A stretch of 64,000 nucleotides of DNA. Origin: Chitinophaga sp. CF118 (lineage in GTDB: Bacteria > Bacteroidota > Bacteroidia > Chitinophagales > Chitinophagaceae). The notes below the pieces were generated by a model. The model saw nothing but the letters and a program-made list of their open reading frames with translations, was not told the origin of the DNA and searched no databases. This document shows, one piece after another, positions 53,677 through 62,329 of this stretch. Both the position numbers and the translations under genes were made by a program. The DNA lies in contig NZ_FOMK01000008.1 of NCBI RefSeq assembly GCF_900112615.1, positions 188,011-252,010 of the forward strand, given 5' to 3'. The first letter of the stretch is position 1; every line of letters begins with the position of its first letter.

Positions 53677-55065
53677 ATGAGCATAGAAAATATTAGACAA
53701 TTCATAAAGGAAAAAGCGGAACAATTCGGTGCAAAGATAAACAACGAAGTCAATAAACCTTATGTTGAGAGAAACAACACCGGTCAGGAAGCACTTAAAG
53801 ACAACGGAGCATATTTTGGTTTTATACATCCAGAGGAAGAAACATCCGGACCTTTCCACGACTTTTCATTAACTATTTTCCCAAACGACCAAGGTAAGCC
53901 CTGGTTGGTTTGTCTTGGAATTGGCTCTAATGGTTTTAAAAATGATTATGAGCTTGCAACTTATCCTGGTTTAAGGCGATTATTTTCAAAGCTAACAAAC
54001 GAAAAGGGCTTTTGTAAATCGGACTTTTCAGACATAGAAACCAGCTTGCCTAAATCAATTACAGGACGCCCAGACCTACAGCACATAAAAAACACAATTA
54101 AAACTTACACAAAATTTTTACCGACTTGCCAAATCGTTGATAATCCTGAAAGCGAAGGGGGAAAACAAATTATTGCCGCCTTTGTCGCGGGTTATGCGAA
54201 GGTTCGAGAATGGCCTTCTAACAAAGACCATCGAAAAGCAGTTTCCGAATCTTTAGAACCCTTTCTAAAGATTGAAACAATTGATGAAACAGAAGAAGTA
54301 AAAAATCTCCTAAACGAGAGAAAATATATTGTTCTTCAAGGTCCTCCCGGAACAGGTAAAACACGAACAGCGAAAAGTGTTACAGACAAAATTGGTGCAA
54401 AAACATTCTTCACTCAATTTCACGCAGAGACCAGTTTTTCCGATTTTATTTTTGGTATTCGCCCTGACACTACAAACCAAGAACTTCGATATAAAGAATA
54501 TTTGGGTAGTTTTACCGAGGCCTTAAAGTATGCAGTTGAGCATAACACTGAAAAGGTCATTTTAATCATTGACGAAATAAATAGGGCTAATCTTTCAAAT
54601 GTATTAGGGCCAATTTTTTACCTTTTCGAACATAAGATGGATGTTTCAAATGTAGAAATTGAAATTTCTCCCAATTTCAAGGTAAAGAAACTGCCCGATA
54701 ACTTTTTCGTCATTGCAACTATGAACACAGCCGACAGAAGTTTGGCCGTTGTTGACTTTGCACTAAGAAGACGTTTTGCCTGGTATACGCTTAAGCCAAA
54801 GACGATAAATTCAAGACAGTTTATCGAGGAAGATTTTAGTAGAATACAAGAAATATTTGATTGGTATGCTTCTAGTACCGAGCTCACTTTGCAACCTGGC
54901 CAAGGCTATTTTATTGCAAACTCCGAAGACGAAATGAAAAATCGTATTCGTTACGAAATATTTCCTTTGATTAAAGAATATTTACAAGAAGGACTATTGC
55001 GGAATGCTAAAGAAGAGTTCAATAACTATTTTTTGACGAGAATAAACCTATCACTTTTCGAATGA
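53677..55065 (+). CDS. mcrB: McrB-like AAA+ GTPase of a type IV restriction system
   Basis: 462 residues. The N-terminal about 200 residues form a DUF3578-like target-binding domain (GAYFGFIHPEEETSGPFHDF). The AAA+ core follows: Walker A GPPGTGKTRTA, VILIIDEINRANLSNVLG and the McrB signature NTADRSLAVVDFALRRRF. McrB hydrolyses GTP and drives McrC to cut modified (methylated or hydroxymethylated) DNA, defending against phage. The gene overlaps mcrC by 4 bp (ATGA). AT-rich codons differ from the older neighbours. Confidence 0.9.
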   Translation: MSIENIRQFIKEKAEQFGAKINNEVNKPYVERNNTGQEALKDNGAYFGFIHPEEETSGPFHDFSLTIFPNDQGKPWLVCLGIGSNGFKNDYELATYPGLRRLFSKLTNEKGFCKSDFSDIETSLPKSITGRPDLQHIKNTIKTYTKFLPTCQIVDNPESEGGKQIIAAFVAGYAKVREWPSNKDHRKAVSESLEPFLKIETIDETEEVKNLLNERKYIVLQGPPGTGKTRTAKSVTDKIGAKTFFTQFHAETSFSDFIFGIRPDTTNQELRYKEYLGSFTEALKYAVEHNTEKVILIIDEINRANLSNVLGPIFYLFEHKMDVSNVEIEISPNFKVKKLPDNFFVIATMNTADRSLAVVDFALRRRFAWYTLKPKTINSRQFIEEDFSRIQEIFDWYASSTELTLQPGQGYFIANSEDEMKNRIRYEIFPLIKEYLQEGLLRNAKEEFNNYFLTRINLSLFE

Positions 55066-56417
55066 CAAAGCCGTTAGATGTTTTTTTCGAAATTCCTTGC
55101 TTAACTGAACAATCCAAACAATTAGGGGGAATTGCTTTGCAAAAAAAATGGTTCAAGTCGGCTGACAAAAGAATTATTGGGCAATACCTTCAAAAATTCA
55201 TTGACTACAATTCTGAGCAATTTAAATTTCTTGGTGTTCAGCCTTACATTTTAGGAACAGACCAAAATACCGCACTTGCATTTCGTTCTTCTGGTTTTAT
55301 TGGGTCTATTCCATTAAGAGCGTCTGATACAGGTAAGCAAATTGGTGATTTCGTAGTAATGCCCAGATTTACCGGGCGAGACAGATTTGAAGACTATATT
55401 GAAATCCTAAACCTACTTGGAACAGAAATCAGTCCAGAAGTTATTGATAGTTTACCTCTAGCATCAGGTAAAAACTTTAGGCCACCATTATATTTAGAGG
55501 CGGTAAAATTTATTGGCTCTCTTGAAAAACTGACAATAAGGCCTTGGCGAAAGTTTGACAGTTTTGAAAAAGTTACAAGTCAGCCGACTGGTCAAATCAA
55601 TTGGACAAAATATATCAACAGCGAATACAAAGTAGAAAACCGATTAAAGTTTCCTGCAAGAATCAATGTTTTAAGTGAGTTTCATAGTGAATATGCTGAA
55701 ATCAGGTTTGTGTTTGACATTTGTAAAAGTGAACTTCTTTCAGCAAATACTCCACAAAGAATAAAGAACACTCTACGAAGCAAGTTAAGTTTTCTTGAAG
55801 AACGTTTGTATCATCATAAACCGAAAGTCACAACTGAAATTGCAATACGATTTTCAGACAGTCCGACTGTCAAAGCTTGTAAAGAACAAGCGAATAAAAT
55901 TCTAAACTTTAACCTTGTTGATAGCACCGCTTGGCGTGTTGACTTTTCAGATGTATTTGAAAAATTCATTCAACATGTTTTTAAAGAAGCAGCAAAGGAA
56001 ACTGGTGGACGACTTTATACGAACTTCAAATTCCACTCTAAGACCTCTAAACATTACTCGTGGGAATTGAAACACATAGAACCGGATGCAATTTTTCAGA
56101 AAGAAAATCTGTTAGTTTTTATCGACGCCAAGTACAAATCAAACCTTTACAATAAGTTTGACCAGAGCGAAATGCTAAAAGAAGACCATAGACACGACTT
56201 ACATCAAATTATGGCCTATACTTCTTTTAGTAAGACAGACTTTAAATATGGGTTCCTTTGTTATCCATCAGACGAATTAGAATTAAAACCAATGATATAC
56301 AAAAACGCAATTAACGAAGTAACAAACACAGTTTTAATAATGGGTATACCATTAAAAAAAGACAGTATCAATGAGGCAAAGCGACTACTGACAAATGAAC
56401 GTTACTTCCACATTTGA
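55062..56417 (+). CDS. mcrC: McrC-like nuclease subunit
   Basis: 451 residues. The N-terminal part is the McrC interaction region (EIPCLTEQSKQLGG, GDFVVMPRFTGRDRFEDYI). The C-terminal PD-(D/E)xK site is visible as EPDAIFQKENLLVFIDAKYK, with the Asp and the DAK pair. It partners McrB to cleave modified DNA. It ends 40 bp before a tRNA-3'-end fragment, a typical position for an integrated island. Confidence 0.88.
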   Translation: MTKPLDVFFEIPCLTEQSKQLGGIALQKKWFKSADKRIIGQYLQKFIDYNSEQFKFLGVQPYILGTDQNTALAFRSSGFIGSIPLRASDTGKQIGDFVVMPRFTGRDRFEDYIEILNLLGTEISPEVIDSLPLASGKNFRPPLYLEAVKFIGSLEKLTIRPWRKFDSFEKVTSQPTGQINWTKYINSEYKVENRLKFPARINVLSEFHSEYAEIRFVFDICKSELLSANTPQRIKNTLRSKLSFLEERLYHHKPKVTTEIAIRFSDSPTVKACKEQANKILNFNLVDSTAWRVDFSDVFEKFIQHVFKEAAKETGGRLYTNFKFHSKTSKHYSWELKHIEPDAIFQKENLLVFIDAKYKSNLYNKFDQSEMLKEDHRHDLHQIMAYTSFSKTDFKYGFLCYPSDELELKPMIYKNAINEVTNTVLIMGIPLKKDSINEAKRLLTNERYFHI

Positions 56418-56456
56418 GAGCATTCTATTCTTCATTCAGACGTCACCAAACTTTAC

Positions 56457-56482
56457 GTTCCCCTTGTCAGGAATCGAACTAC
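56457..56482 (-). other. tRNA 3'-end fragment (candidate att remnant)
   Basis: On the minus strand: TTCGATT (T-loop), CCTGA (T-stem 3' strand), CAAGGGG (acceptor 3' strand) and A, 20 nt running from position 54 to the discriminator. The 5' T-stem strand does not pair, so the match begins exactly at the T-loop, as in att cores of tRNA-targeting integrases. No complete tRNA is present. Confidence 0.55.
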
Positions 56483-56545
56483 GCAAGCTATTCTATTGTA
56501 AGGGCTTAAATATTTTGTCCATAAAAACAAAATTAGCGTAAACTA

Positions 56546-56622
56546 AAAAGGCCTCAAGTCCAACGACTTAAAGCCTTTTCTTTTTTTGGTGCCCAGTAGC
56601 GGTAGGTTATCGAACCAAATTA
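56546..56622 (-). repeat. tRNA-3'-end-like repeat with hairpin, copy R9
   Basis: Hairpin aaaaggcctcaagtc/gacttaaagcctttt (56546-56579), then ggtgcccagtagcggtaggt and tatcgaaccaaat. On the minus strand: TTCGATAACCTA CCGCT ACTGGGC A. Confidence 0.8.
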
Positions 56623-56688
56623 TGTTGATTATAAGAAGATTAAGTTTTTGAATTGTTTAACTGCTGGCATTGGCATGCGCCGGATAAC

Positions 56689-57813
56689 CTATTGCAATAA
56701 CTGTATCATCGCAGCCTCCTGACGGGCTGCTGCCAGTGAAACAGGCGTATGGCCTTGTGCGACGACGTGCCTGTCAGCACCAGCTGCCAGCAATGCTTTC
56801 GCTATTTCCAGATGTCCCATTTCAGCCGCACGATGCAAGGCTGTGAATCCACGATCATCCTGTGCATTTACGTCCGCACCTGCTTTTATCAATAGTTGCA
56901 GCGCATTTAGCCTGTTGGATTGCACAGCATTCATCAATGCAGTAGCGCCATCTGCGGAACGCCCATCAGGACGAGCGCCTAATGCCAATAAATGTTCCAT
57001 GACCGTTGGATCCTCCGTGGCTAAACTCCATTGCAACACCGTCAAACCATCACCGGCACGGGCATCAAGATTGTAACCTTTCTGGTGCAGACTTGTAATA
57101 GCTGCCAGATCTCCATTTGCGGTGGCTATATGCAGCAGTGTATGCGAACGTACAGGTATTTCAGATTGCGCCTTAAATTGCTCATCAAACACCCCGACCT
57201 TCGCCAGATTGCCAAATATAGAGAAGCTCCACATCGCTGCCGCTTGTGTATTATCTATCATGTCTTCGGGTAAAGGAACGGGTACAATTTGATTCCGCAC
57301 ATAGCCTGTCATCAGGAATTGCAGGATCGAAAGGGTGTGTGCAGACGATTCTTCACCAAAGCTACCCTGAATGCTTTCCACAATGAGCATACCGTTTACC
57401 TGTCTTGTATGTGCTGTCACGTATACCTGACGCATCCAGCTTCTCACAAATATCAGCGTATCGTTATGGAAGTAAATAGCCCACTTATGTTCCATGGCCT
57501 GCGGAATAAATAATACGCCCGGATATAATTTCCCATCTACTGGAAATGTGAGATTTGCCTGTATTCCCACCGCTTTTACCGGAGCTTGTCCTAGAAATAC
57601 AATACCATCTTCTGAGTTATAGGAAACAGCATTCTGCGCCATCAGCATATCTGTCGAAGTGGAAATCATTGTTTCAGTGATAGGTCTCAGATCTAATAAC
57701 TTCACATGCCAGGCATTGCTTTCAGGTTCGATCCAGGGTAATGGATTTTCTTCCAGCGGTGGTGTGGCAGGTATATCTGTTTTCTTTTTGAATAATTTGC
57801 TGAGTAGGGACAT
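56689..57813 (-). CDS. Ankyrin-repeat protein
   Basis: 374 residues from the ATG at 57813 (MSLLSKLFKKK); an in-frame ATG seven codons earlier is possible. Residues about 20-200 form an unfamiliar beta-rich domain (LYPGVLFIPQAMEHKWAIYF). Residues about 210-375 carry five ankyrin repeats (HTLLHIATANGDLAAITSL, LTVLQWSLATEDPTVMEHLL, ATALMNAVQSNRLNALQLL, FTALHRAAEMGHLEIAKALL, HTPVSLAAARQEAAMIQ). It probably binds a protein partner. The first gene of interval R9-R10, on the minus strand. Confidence 0.85.
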   Translation of the reverse strand: MSLLSKLFKKKTDIPATPPLEENPLPWIEPESNAWHVKLLDLRPITETMISTSTDMLMAQNAVSYNSEDGIVFLGQAPVKAVGIQANLTFPVDGKLYPGVLFIPQAMEHKWAIYFHNDTLIFVRSWMRQVYVTAHTRQVNGMLIVESIQGSFGEESSAHTLSILQFLMTGYVRNQIVPVPLPEDMIDNTQAAAMWSFSIFGNLAKVGVFDEQFKAQSEIPVRSHTLLHIATANGDLAAITSLHQKGYNLDARAGDGLTVLQWSLATEDPTVMEHLLALGARPDGRSADGATALMNAVQSNRLNALQLLIKAGADVNAQDDRGFTALHRAAEMGHLEIAKALLAAGADRHVVAQGHTPVSLAAARQEAAMIQLLQ

Positions 57814-58111
57814 TGGGTTCGAATTATGCAACAATATAAAGCATATCGGTTAAATACAAAACCTTGCATTCATAGCTACTTAGCCAGGTATGCTTGACCA
57901 AATTTATGTAGTTCATTTGCCAATGTAAAGTTTGGCTGTCTTTTTTATATTTTATTATCTATTTTTACCATGTATATTTCAGTCTGTTGTTTGCCTCACT
58001 GAAAAGCAAGATAAATAACGACAGATAACCGGGGATGATTACATTGCTTGGGTAGCTGCAGCGCGTCAGGAGTGGTGTGAAGAAAAAGCATAGAAAAAAT
58101 TAAACCAATAC

Positions 58112-59353
58112 ATGACAACAGAAGTTTTGTTAAGAACGTTACAGTTGCCACTCTCATTGTCCATAGTAGCAGTCTTGCATGGGCTTGGACATTACATCCC
58201 TGCCAGATTGTTCAAAACACGGGTTGAAATTTTTTATCTATTCTTAGACCCCTTGTTTTCCTTTTTTAAGAAAAAGAAAGGAGATACAGCAGCTCAGCCC
58301 TGGGAGTTTCGTTCTAAACCAGCCTGGCAGAGACTGATCATTATGATTGGGGGAGTAACGGTAAATCTTACCCTAGCGTTCTTTATCTACGTAATGATGT
58401 GCTGGAATGCTAATGAGAGTTATCTCCCTACGAAAAATTTGACTTACGGTATTGCAGTGGATTCCCTGGCTGAAAGCATTGGTTTACGTGACGGAGATAT
58501 GGTGCTCTCCGTTAATAACGCTCCGGTAGAGAATTTTCGCGCAATACCTGCAGAGCTTCTCTTACGGGAAGCAACGAGCATACAGGTTAAGCGTGATGGT
58601 AAGCCGTTAAATATTGCTATTCCGGCGGGGTTTTTCCGGGAGATGATCAGGTCAAAGGCAACATTGATGAATGTACGTATCCCTTTCAATATTGATTCAA
58701 TAGTGCCAAATTCTGCAGCTCAGAAAGCTGGCTTACTTAAAGGTGACCAGTTGCTTACTATCAATGGTGTGCCCGCTTATTATATCCATGAATTCAAAAA
58801 GGCAATACAACTTTATAAGAACAAAACGGTTCCTGTTCAGGTATTGCGTAACGAAGATACCCTGCAATTAATCACACAGATACCAGAAACGGGTATATTA
58901 GGAATCAGCGGCGGTGATCCTGTGAAGGAATTTAAATTTGCTACCACTGGTTATACCTTCTCAGAAGCGATCCCCGCCGGGTTTAAAAAGTTTAAAAGAA
59001 CATTCGGTAAATATTTCCAACAGTTGTGGCTGATCATTGTTCCCAAAGAGGTGAACGAAACGGAATCCCTGGGAGGCTTCGTAAGTATCGGCAGTTTATT
59101 TCCCGCACATTGGGACTGGATGGCTTTCTGGGAAATGACAGCTTTGTTTTCCATTGTCATGGCTTTCATAAACATGCTGCCGATTCCCCCTATGGATGGA
59201 TGGTATGTACTATTCCTACTGTATGAAATTGTTACCAGCCACAAACCGGGTGAGAAATTTCTGAAGTATTCACAGGTAGTGGGAATGGTTGTGTTATATA
59301 GTTTACTGTTGTACGTAAATGGACGTGACATTTGGAATAACATATTTAATTAA
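58112..59353 (+). CDS. RseP/S2P-like M50 protein with the catalytic Glu replaced
   Basis: 413 residues. The membrane-embedded active site reads LHGLGHYIPARLF: HGLGH at residues 23-27 instead of HELGH, so Glu24 is Gly (codon GGG, one change from GAG). The second metal region is kept (NMLPIPPMDGWYV). A PDZ domain pair lies between (EDGDMVLSVNNAPVENF-like start, GLLKGDQLLTINGVPAY). Without Glu the enzyme should be inactive, so it may act as a membrane PDZ adaptor or be a decaying gene. No sigma or anti-sigma gene is nearby. Confidence 0.8.
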   Translation: MTTEVLLRTLQLPLSLSIVAVLHGLGHYIPARLFKTRVEIFYLFLDPLFSFFKKKKGDTAAQPWEFRSKPAWQRLIIMIGGVTVNLTLAFFIYVMMCWNANESYLPTKNLTYGIAVDSLAESIGLRDGDMVLSVNNAPVENFRAIPAELLLREATSIQVKRDGKPLNIAIPAGFFREMIRSKATLMNVRIPFNIDSIVPNSAAQKAGLLKGDQLLTINGVPAYYIHEFKKAIQLYKNKTVPVQVLRNEDTLQLITQIPETGILGISGGDPVKEFKFATTGYTFSEAIPAGFKKFKRTFGKYFQQLWLIIVPKEVNETESLGGFVSIGSLFPAHWDWMAFWEMTALFSIVMAFINMLPIPPMDGWYVLFLLYEIVTSHKPGEKFLKYSQVVGMVVLYSLLLYVNGRDIWNNIFN

Positions 59354-59680
59354 TTAAAAAATGTTTGATAACGTATGCCGGATTCCAGCAGTGGTAAGTT
59401 CAGGTTATTGTTTTTTCAACATATGTGAAATTATATCCGGAGCAAGATGGCACTGGTGGTATTGTTATGCGGTAACATGCCGGCCATATGCAGCAATTGC
59501 TGGTAGTCAGAACTTCTATTTATTGATCACGTTCATAAATCCTCGTGGAATTTCTCACTGACAGGGATCTGTTTGTTGCCGATGTTTATCCAAATTCGAC
59601 AGCTTCATACCTTTTAGCATCCTTCATCGTATGGATTTTTTTGATGTTTGAATCTTAGGATATGAACAACATATTTTAAT
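59354..59680. other. Intergenic, no gene recognised
   Basis: A 66-codon frame from 59361 has no homology and an unlikely composition. Nothing else was seen. Confidence 0.35.
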
Positions 59681-60370
59681 ATGAGAGTCTTTCTCTTTTT
59701 GATGTTTCTTCTTCTGGGTTTAGCGTCGTGCGTCCATGAATATAAGTATTGTAACTGTGGAACAACAGATGAGAAATTGAGAGCCTATAACGATGTAATT
59801 AATGAATTAGTTGAAAGGCGCTTTTATAACTTTTATTTGGGAAAAGACGAGGAGAGAGTTTTTAAGGCTTATGTGGAAAAACCGGCAGATACGGCTAGGC
59901 TCCAAGCGGAAATTATCGGGCTTCAGAATGAAATTTATGGAGATACATCAAGGTTTTGCACACTTTATCTGGACACAATATTAAGGCCTGGCTTTGAAAA
60001 TTTAAAGTATTATGAAACTGATACCGGAGAATATAGCACGCAATTTACAAATATCATTTCGCTAATTTCGAATAATAAGCAAGCTATCATTGATAGTTTA
60101 AATGAGAGACAAACAAAATACTCGTCTGCTAATTTCTCGCTTTGCTCATCCAGGATTGTATCAATTGGAGATGCTTATAAAAAATCTTCCAATTGCATAA
60201 TAGGAAAAATAAGTCTATCTAAGCTTTTTCTTAATGAAGAGAGGAATAAGGGAGTGCTTTATTATGAGTTCCAATGTGGTAGATTATGTGGGAAGGGCGA
60301 GCTACTTCTTATAGAGAAATCAAACGGTAGATGGCATATTTATAAGAGCTTAAGGTCGTGGATTTCATAA
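59681..60370 (+). CDS. Lipoprotein of unknown function
   Basis: 229 residues with a lipoprotein signal (FLFLMFLLLGLASCVHEYKY). The mature part starts with CNCGTTDEKLRAYNDVINEL, then a helical region and several Cys (FSLCSSRIVSIGD, FQCGRLCGKGELLLI) that could form disulfides. No family was recognised. The AT-rich codon use and the position between R9 and R10 fit a transferred gene. Confidence 0.6.
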   Translation: MRVFLFLMFLLLGLASCVHEYKYCNCGTTDEKLRAYNDVINELVERRFYNFYLGKDEERVFKAYVEKPADTARLQAEIIGLQNEIYGDTSRFCTLYLDTILRPGFENLKYYETDTGEYSTQFTNIISLISNNKQAIIDSLNERQTKYSSANFSLCSSRIVSIGDAYKKSSNCIIGKISLSKLFLNEERNKGVLYYEFQCGRLCGKGELLLIEKSNGRWHIYKSLRSWIS

Positions 60371-60558
60371 ACTGATCCTCCATCATTATTCGGCATTTGT
60401 TGATCCAGTAATCCAGATTAGATAAGATTTTGTCTAAGAAGCAAATGCGTAGTAATTGTGGTAAATGGTAAGTCTAAAAGAAATGAATACACTAGCCGGA
60501 ATCTAACCTATAACTATTTTAATATCAATTACTTATGTAATGTACGCTATCAGTTAAA

Positions 60559-60632
60559 AACAGAAAATCCGCTGCTAGAGCGGATTTTCTGTTGTGGTGC
60601 CCAGTAGCGGTAGATTATCGAGTCAAATGGTA
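60559..60632 (-). repeat. tRNA-3'-end-like repeat with hairpin, copy R10
   Basis: Hairpin aacagaaaatccgct/agcggattttctgtt (60559-60593), then ggtgcccagtagcggtagat and tatcgagtcaaat. The hairpin is the cccgct-type class with C-to-T changes. Confidence 0.75.
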
Positions 60633-60667
60633 TTGATTATTAATAATTTATGTGCTTTTGAAACTTA

Positions 60668-61099
60668 TTATGATCGTTTAATAAAGTAGGCGATTCGCTC
60701 GTTTTCTTTTAAGTCATCTCTCTCATAATAGAAAACAGTATCAGTGTTAAAAGATATCTTTTCTGCAGCAATTATGACATCGTTCTGATAATCTTCCGTT
60801 TTAAATCGGAATACAGAATATCCTTGTTCAATTTCAAGAGGACCATTGAATTCATTTCTTTCTTCTAATTTATCGAATACTACTTTTGTTGTATCAGAAT
60901 GCCATTCGCTGAAGAATCCGTGAAAGGCTTGAATATTTTCAAAGATTATTTCTAATTGATGATAATAGCATAGGTCAACACTTCCTGCAATTATTAACTT
61001 ATTGCTCTCATATCTATATACATGGAAATCAAACCATAGACCTTTGCTTCTTATTATCATGTCAATTTCTTCTGCAATAATTTTCAATGCTTTTGACAT
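60668..61099 (-). CDS. Hypothetical protein
   Basis: 143 residues, cytosolic. Pattern: a helix (LKIIAEEIDMIIRSKGLW), strands (LIIAGSVDLCYYHQLEIIFE), then FKTEDYQNDVIIAAEKISF. No family was recognised. It shares a strand with the phosphatase gene upstream at a distance of 51 bp, so an operon is likely; immunity- or DUF-type proteins of this size are frequent in such intervals. Confidence 0.6.
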   Translation of the reverse strand: MSKALKIIAEEIDMIIRSKGLWFDFHVYRYESNKLIIAGSVDLCYYHQLEIIFENIQAFHGFFSEWHSDTTKVVFDKLEERNEFNGPLEIEQGYSVFRFKTEDYQNDVIIAAEKISFNTDTVFYYERDDLKENERIAYFIKRS

Positions 61100-61150
61100 T
61101 TCTTTAATGGTTTAATAGTTTGTATTGTCTGCTGATTTCTACAGCGCTTA

Positions 61151-61882
61151 TTAATTTCTTCCATTTTCATGCGGATATAAAAAAAGAACTTTATCGCTTT
61201 GTAGAATTTCTTTTGTGTCAATATTTAATGCAGACAGCCTTCCGGTAAATCCTGCACCTGTATCAATATTCCAAACATTACAGGCACACATAGGTAAGTC
61301 AGAATTATAAGTTAATGTTGGCGTATGCCCAATACAGATTTCATTGAATAGTAAAAGCTTTTTAGGATATAGTACTGAATGTTTCTTTATCCTGCTATCC
61401 ATCATAATAGCTATTTCCCATAACGTTCTATCTGTAGTAAGATTATTTTTAGATTGTTCAGACTGGGGACCATTACTAGCTGTAAAACCACCATGAACAA
61501 ATAACCTATTGTACTCATCTACATGATAATATTTCATTCTGGAAAAGAAATCTAAATGTGCTGCCTTTCTTTCTGAGCTGAAAGACTCATAACTTTGAAT
61601 CGTCAACTTACCACTTTTTAGTTTCCAGTTTGGATCAAGTATAGTTTCATTAAGCCATGACTCACATGAAATATCATGGTTACCTTTTATAAAAATACAA
61701 TTATAGATAGTATCTGATTCTATGAGATATTCAATAACCTGTGCGGATTCGGACCAGCCATCTACATAATCTCCTAAAAATATAATTTTGTCGTCCTCAC
61801 GGAGATCAATTTTTAACAGTAATTGTTTTAATGCTCTTAAAGCTCCATGTATATCCCCAATAACAAACGTTCTTTTTGCCAT
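61151..61882 (-). CDS. PP1-type Ser/Thr protein phosphatase (metallophosphatase)
   Basis: 243 residues from the ATG at 61882 (MAKRTFVIGDIHGALRAL); the frame extends 12 codons upstream. Family motifs in order: GDIHG, GDYVDGW, GNHD, then LFVHGGF and ICIGHTPT. These bind two metals and define the bacterial PrpA/lambda-phosphatase-like group, which dephosphorylates proteins or nucleotides. It is probably co-transcribed with the 60668 gene. Phage- and accessory-borne copies are known; its target is unknown. Confidence 0.9.
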   Translation of the reverse strand: MAKRTFVIGDIHGALRALKQLLLKIDLREDDKIIFLGDYVDGWSESAQVIEYLIESDTIYNCIFIKGNHDISCESWLNETILDPNWKLKSGKLTIQSYESFSSERKAAHLDFFSRMKYYHVDEYNRLFVHGGFTASNGPQSEQSKNNLTTDRTLWEIAIMMDSRIKKHSVLYPKKLLLFNEICIGHTPTLTYNSDLPMCACNVWNIDTGAGFTGRLSALNIDTKEILQSDKVLFLYPHENGRN

Positions 61883-62013
61883 GATGTCAAGCATAGTAAT
61901 ATGCTGAAAGTTACGCATATTACTATGGAGTTTGATATCTTCTATAGTATAAGAGATTTAGCAGGTTTGCAAGATGATTCCGGATATCACATAGTATAAG
62001 GCTATGTATTTGA

Positions 62014-62040
62014 TGGTTAACCTTTACTGGAATCGAACTC
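62014..62040 (-). other. tRNA-3'-end-like fragment
   Basis: On the minus strand: TTCGATT, CCAGT, AAAGGTTAACCA, resembling a T-loop, T-stem 3' strand and acceptor ending in CCA. No 5' half is present. It lies beside repeat R11. Low confidence. Confidence 0.3.
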
Positions 62041-62103
62041 AATCTTATATTAATAAGTTGAATACGAATGAATTATGAACGACGGTGAATTGATTAAAAC
62101 AAC

Positions 62104-62170
62104 AAAACCCGCTCTTAGAGCGGGTTTTGCTTTTTTGGTGCCCAGTAGCGGTAGGTTTTCGAACCAAATA
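62104..62170 (-). repeat. tRNA-3'-end-like repeat with hairpin, copy R11
   Basis: Hairpin aaaacccgctc/gagcgggtttt (62104-62128), then ggtgcccagtagcggtaggt and tttcgaaccaaat. It is the best-matching copy of the dominant form. Unlike most copies, the gene to its right is on the plus strand. Confidence 0.8.
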
Positions 62171-62329
62171 TGTTTGATATTTAGTAAACTATGTCGATAG
62201 TGATAATGAGAAGTTACTTTTACTAAATGAACAGAAATTTAAATCCTGATGTTGATGGCTAGGGATCAATCAACTTATGTAAGGGGCCAAAAATCCCTTT
62301 TTTCACTTATATTGGCAAGAAATATAGTT

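Noticed and set aside
1250..62170. Functional tRNA genes at the repeats
   Set aside because: The 5' half and anticodon arm are missing and the loop is 12 nt, so no cloverleaf can form.
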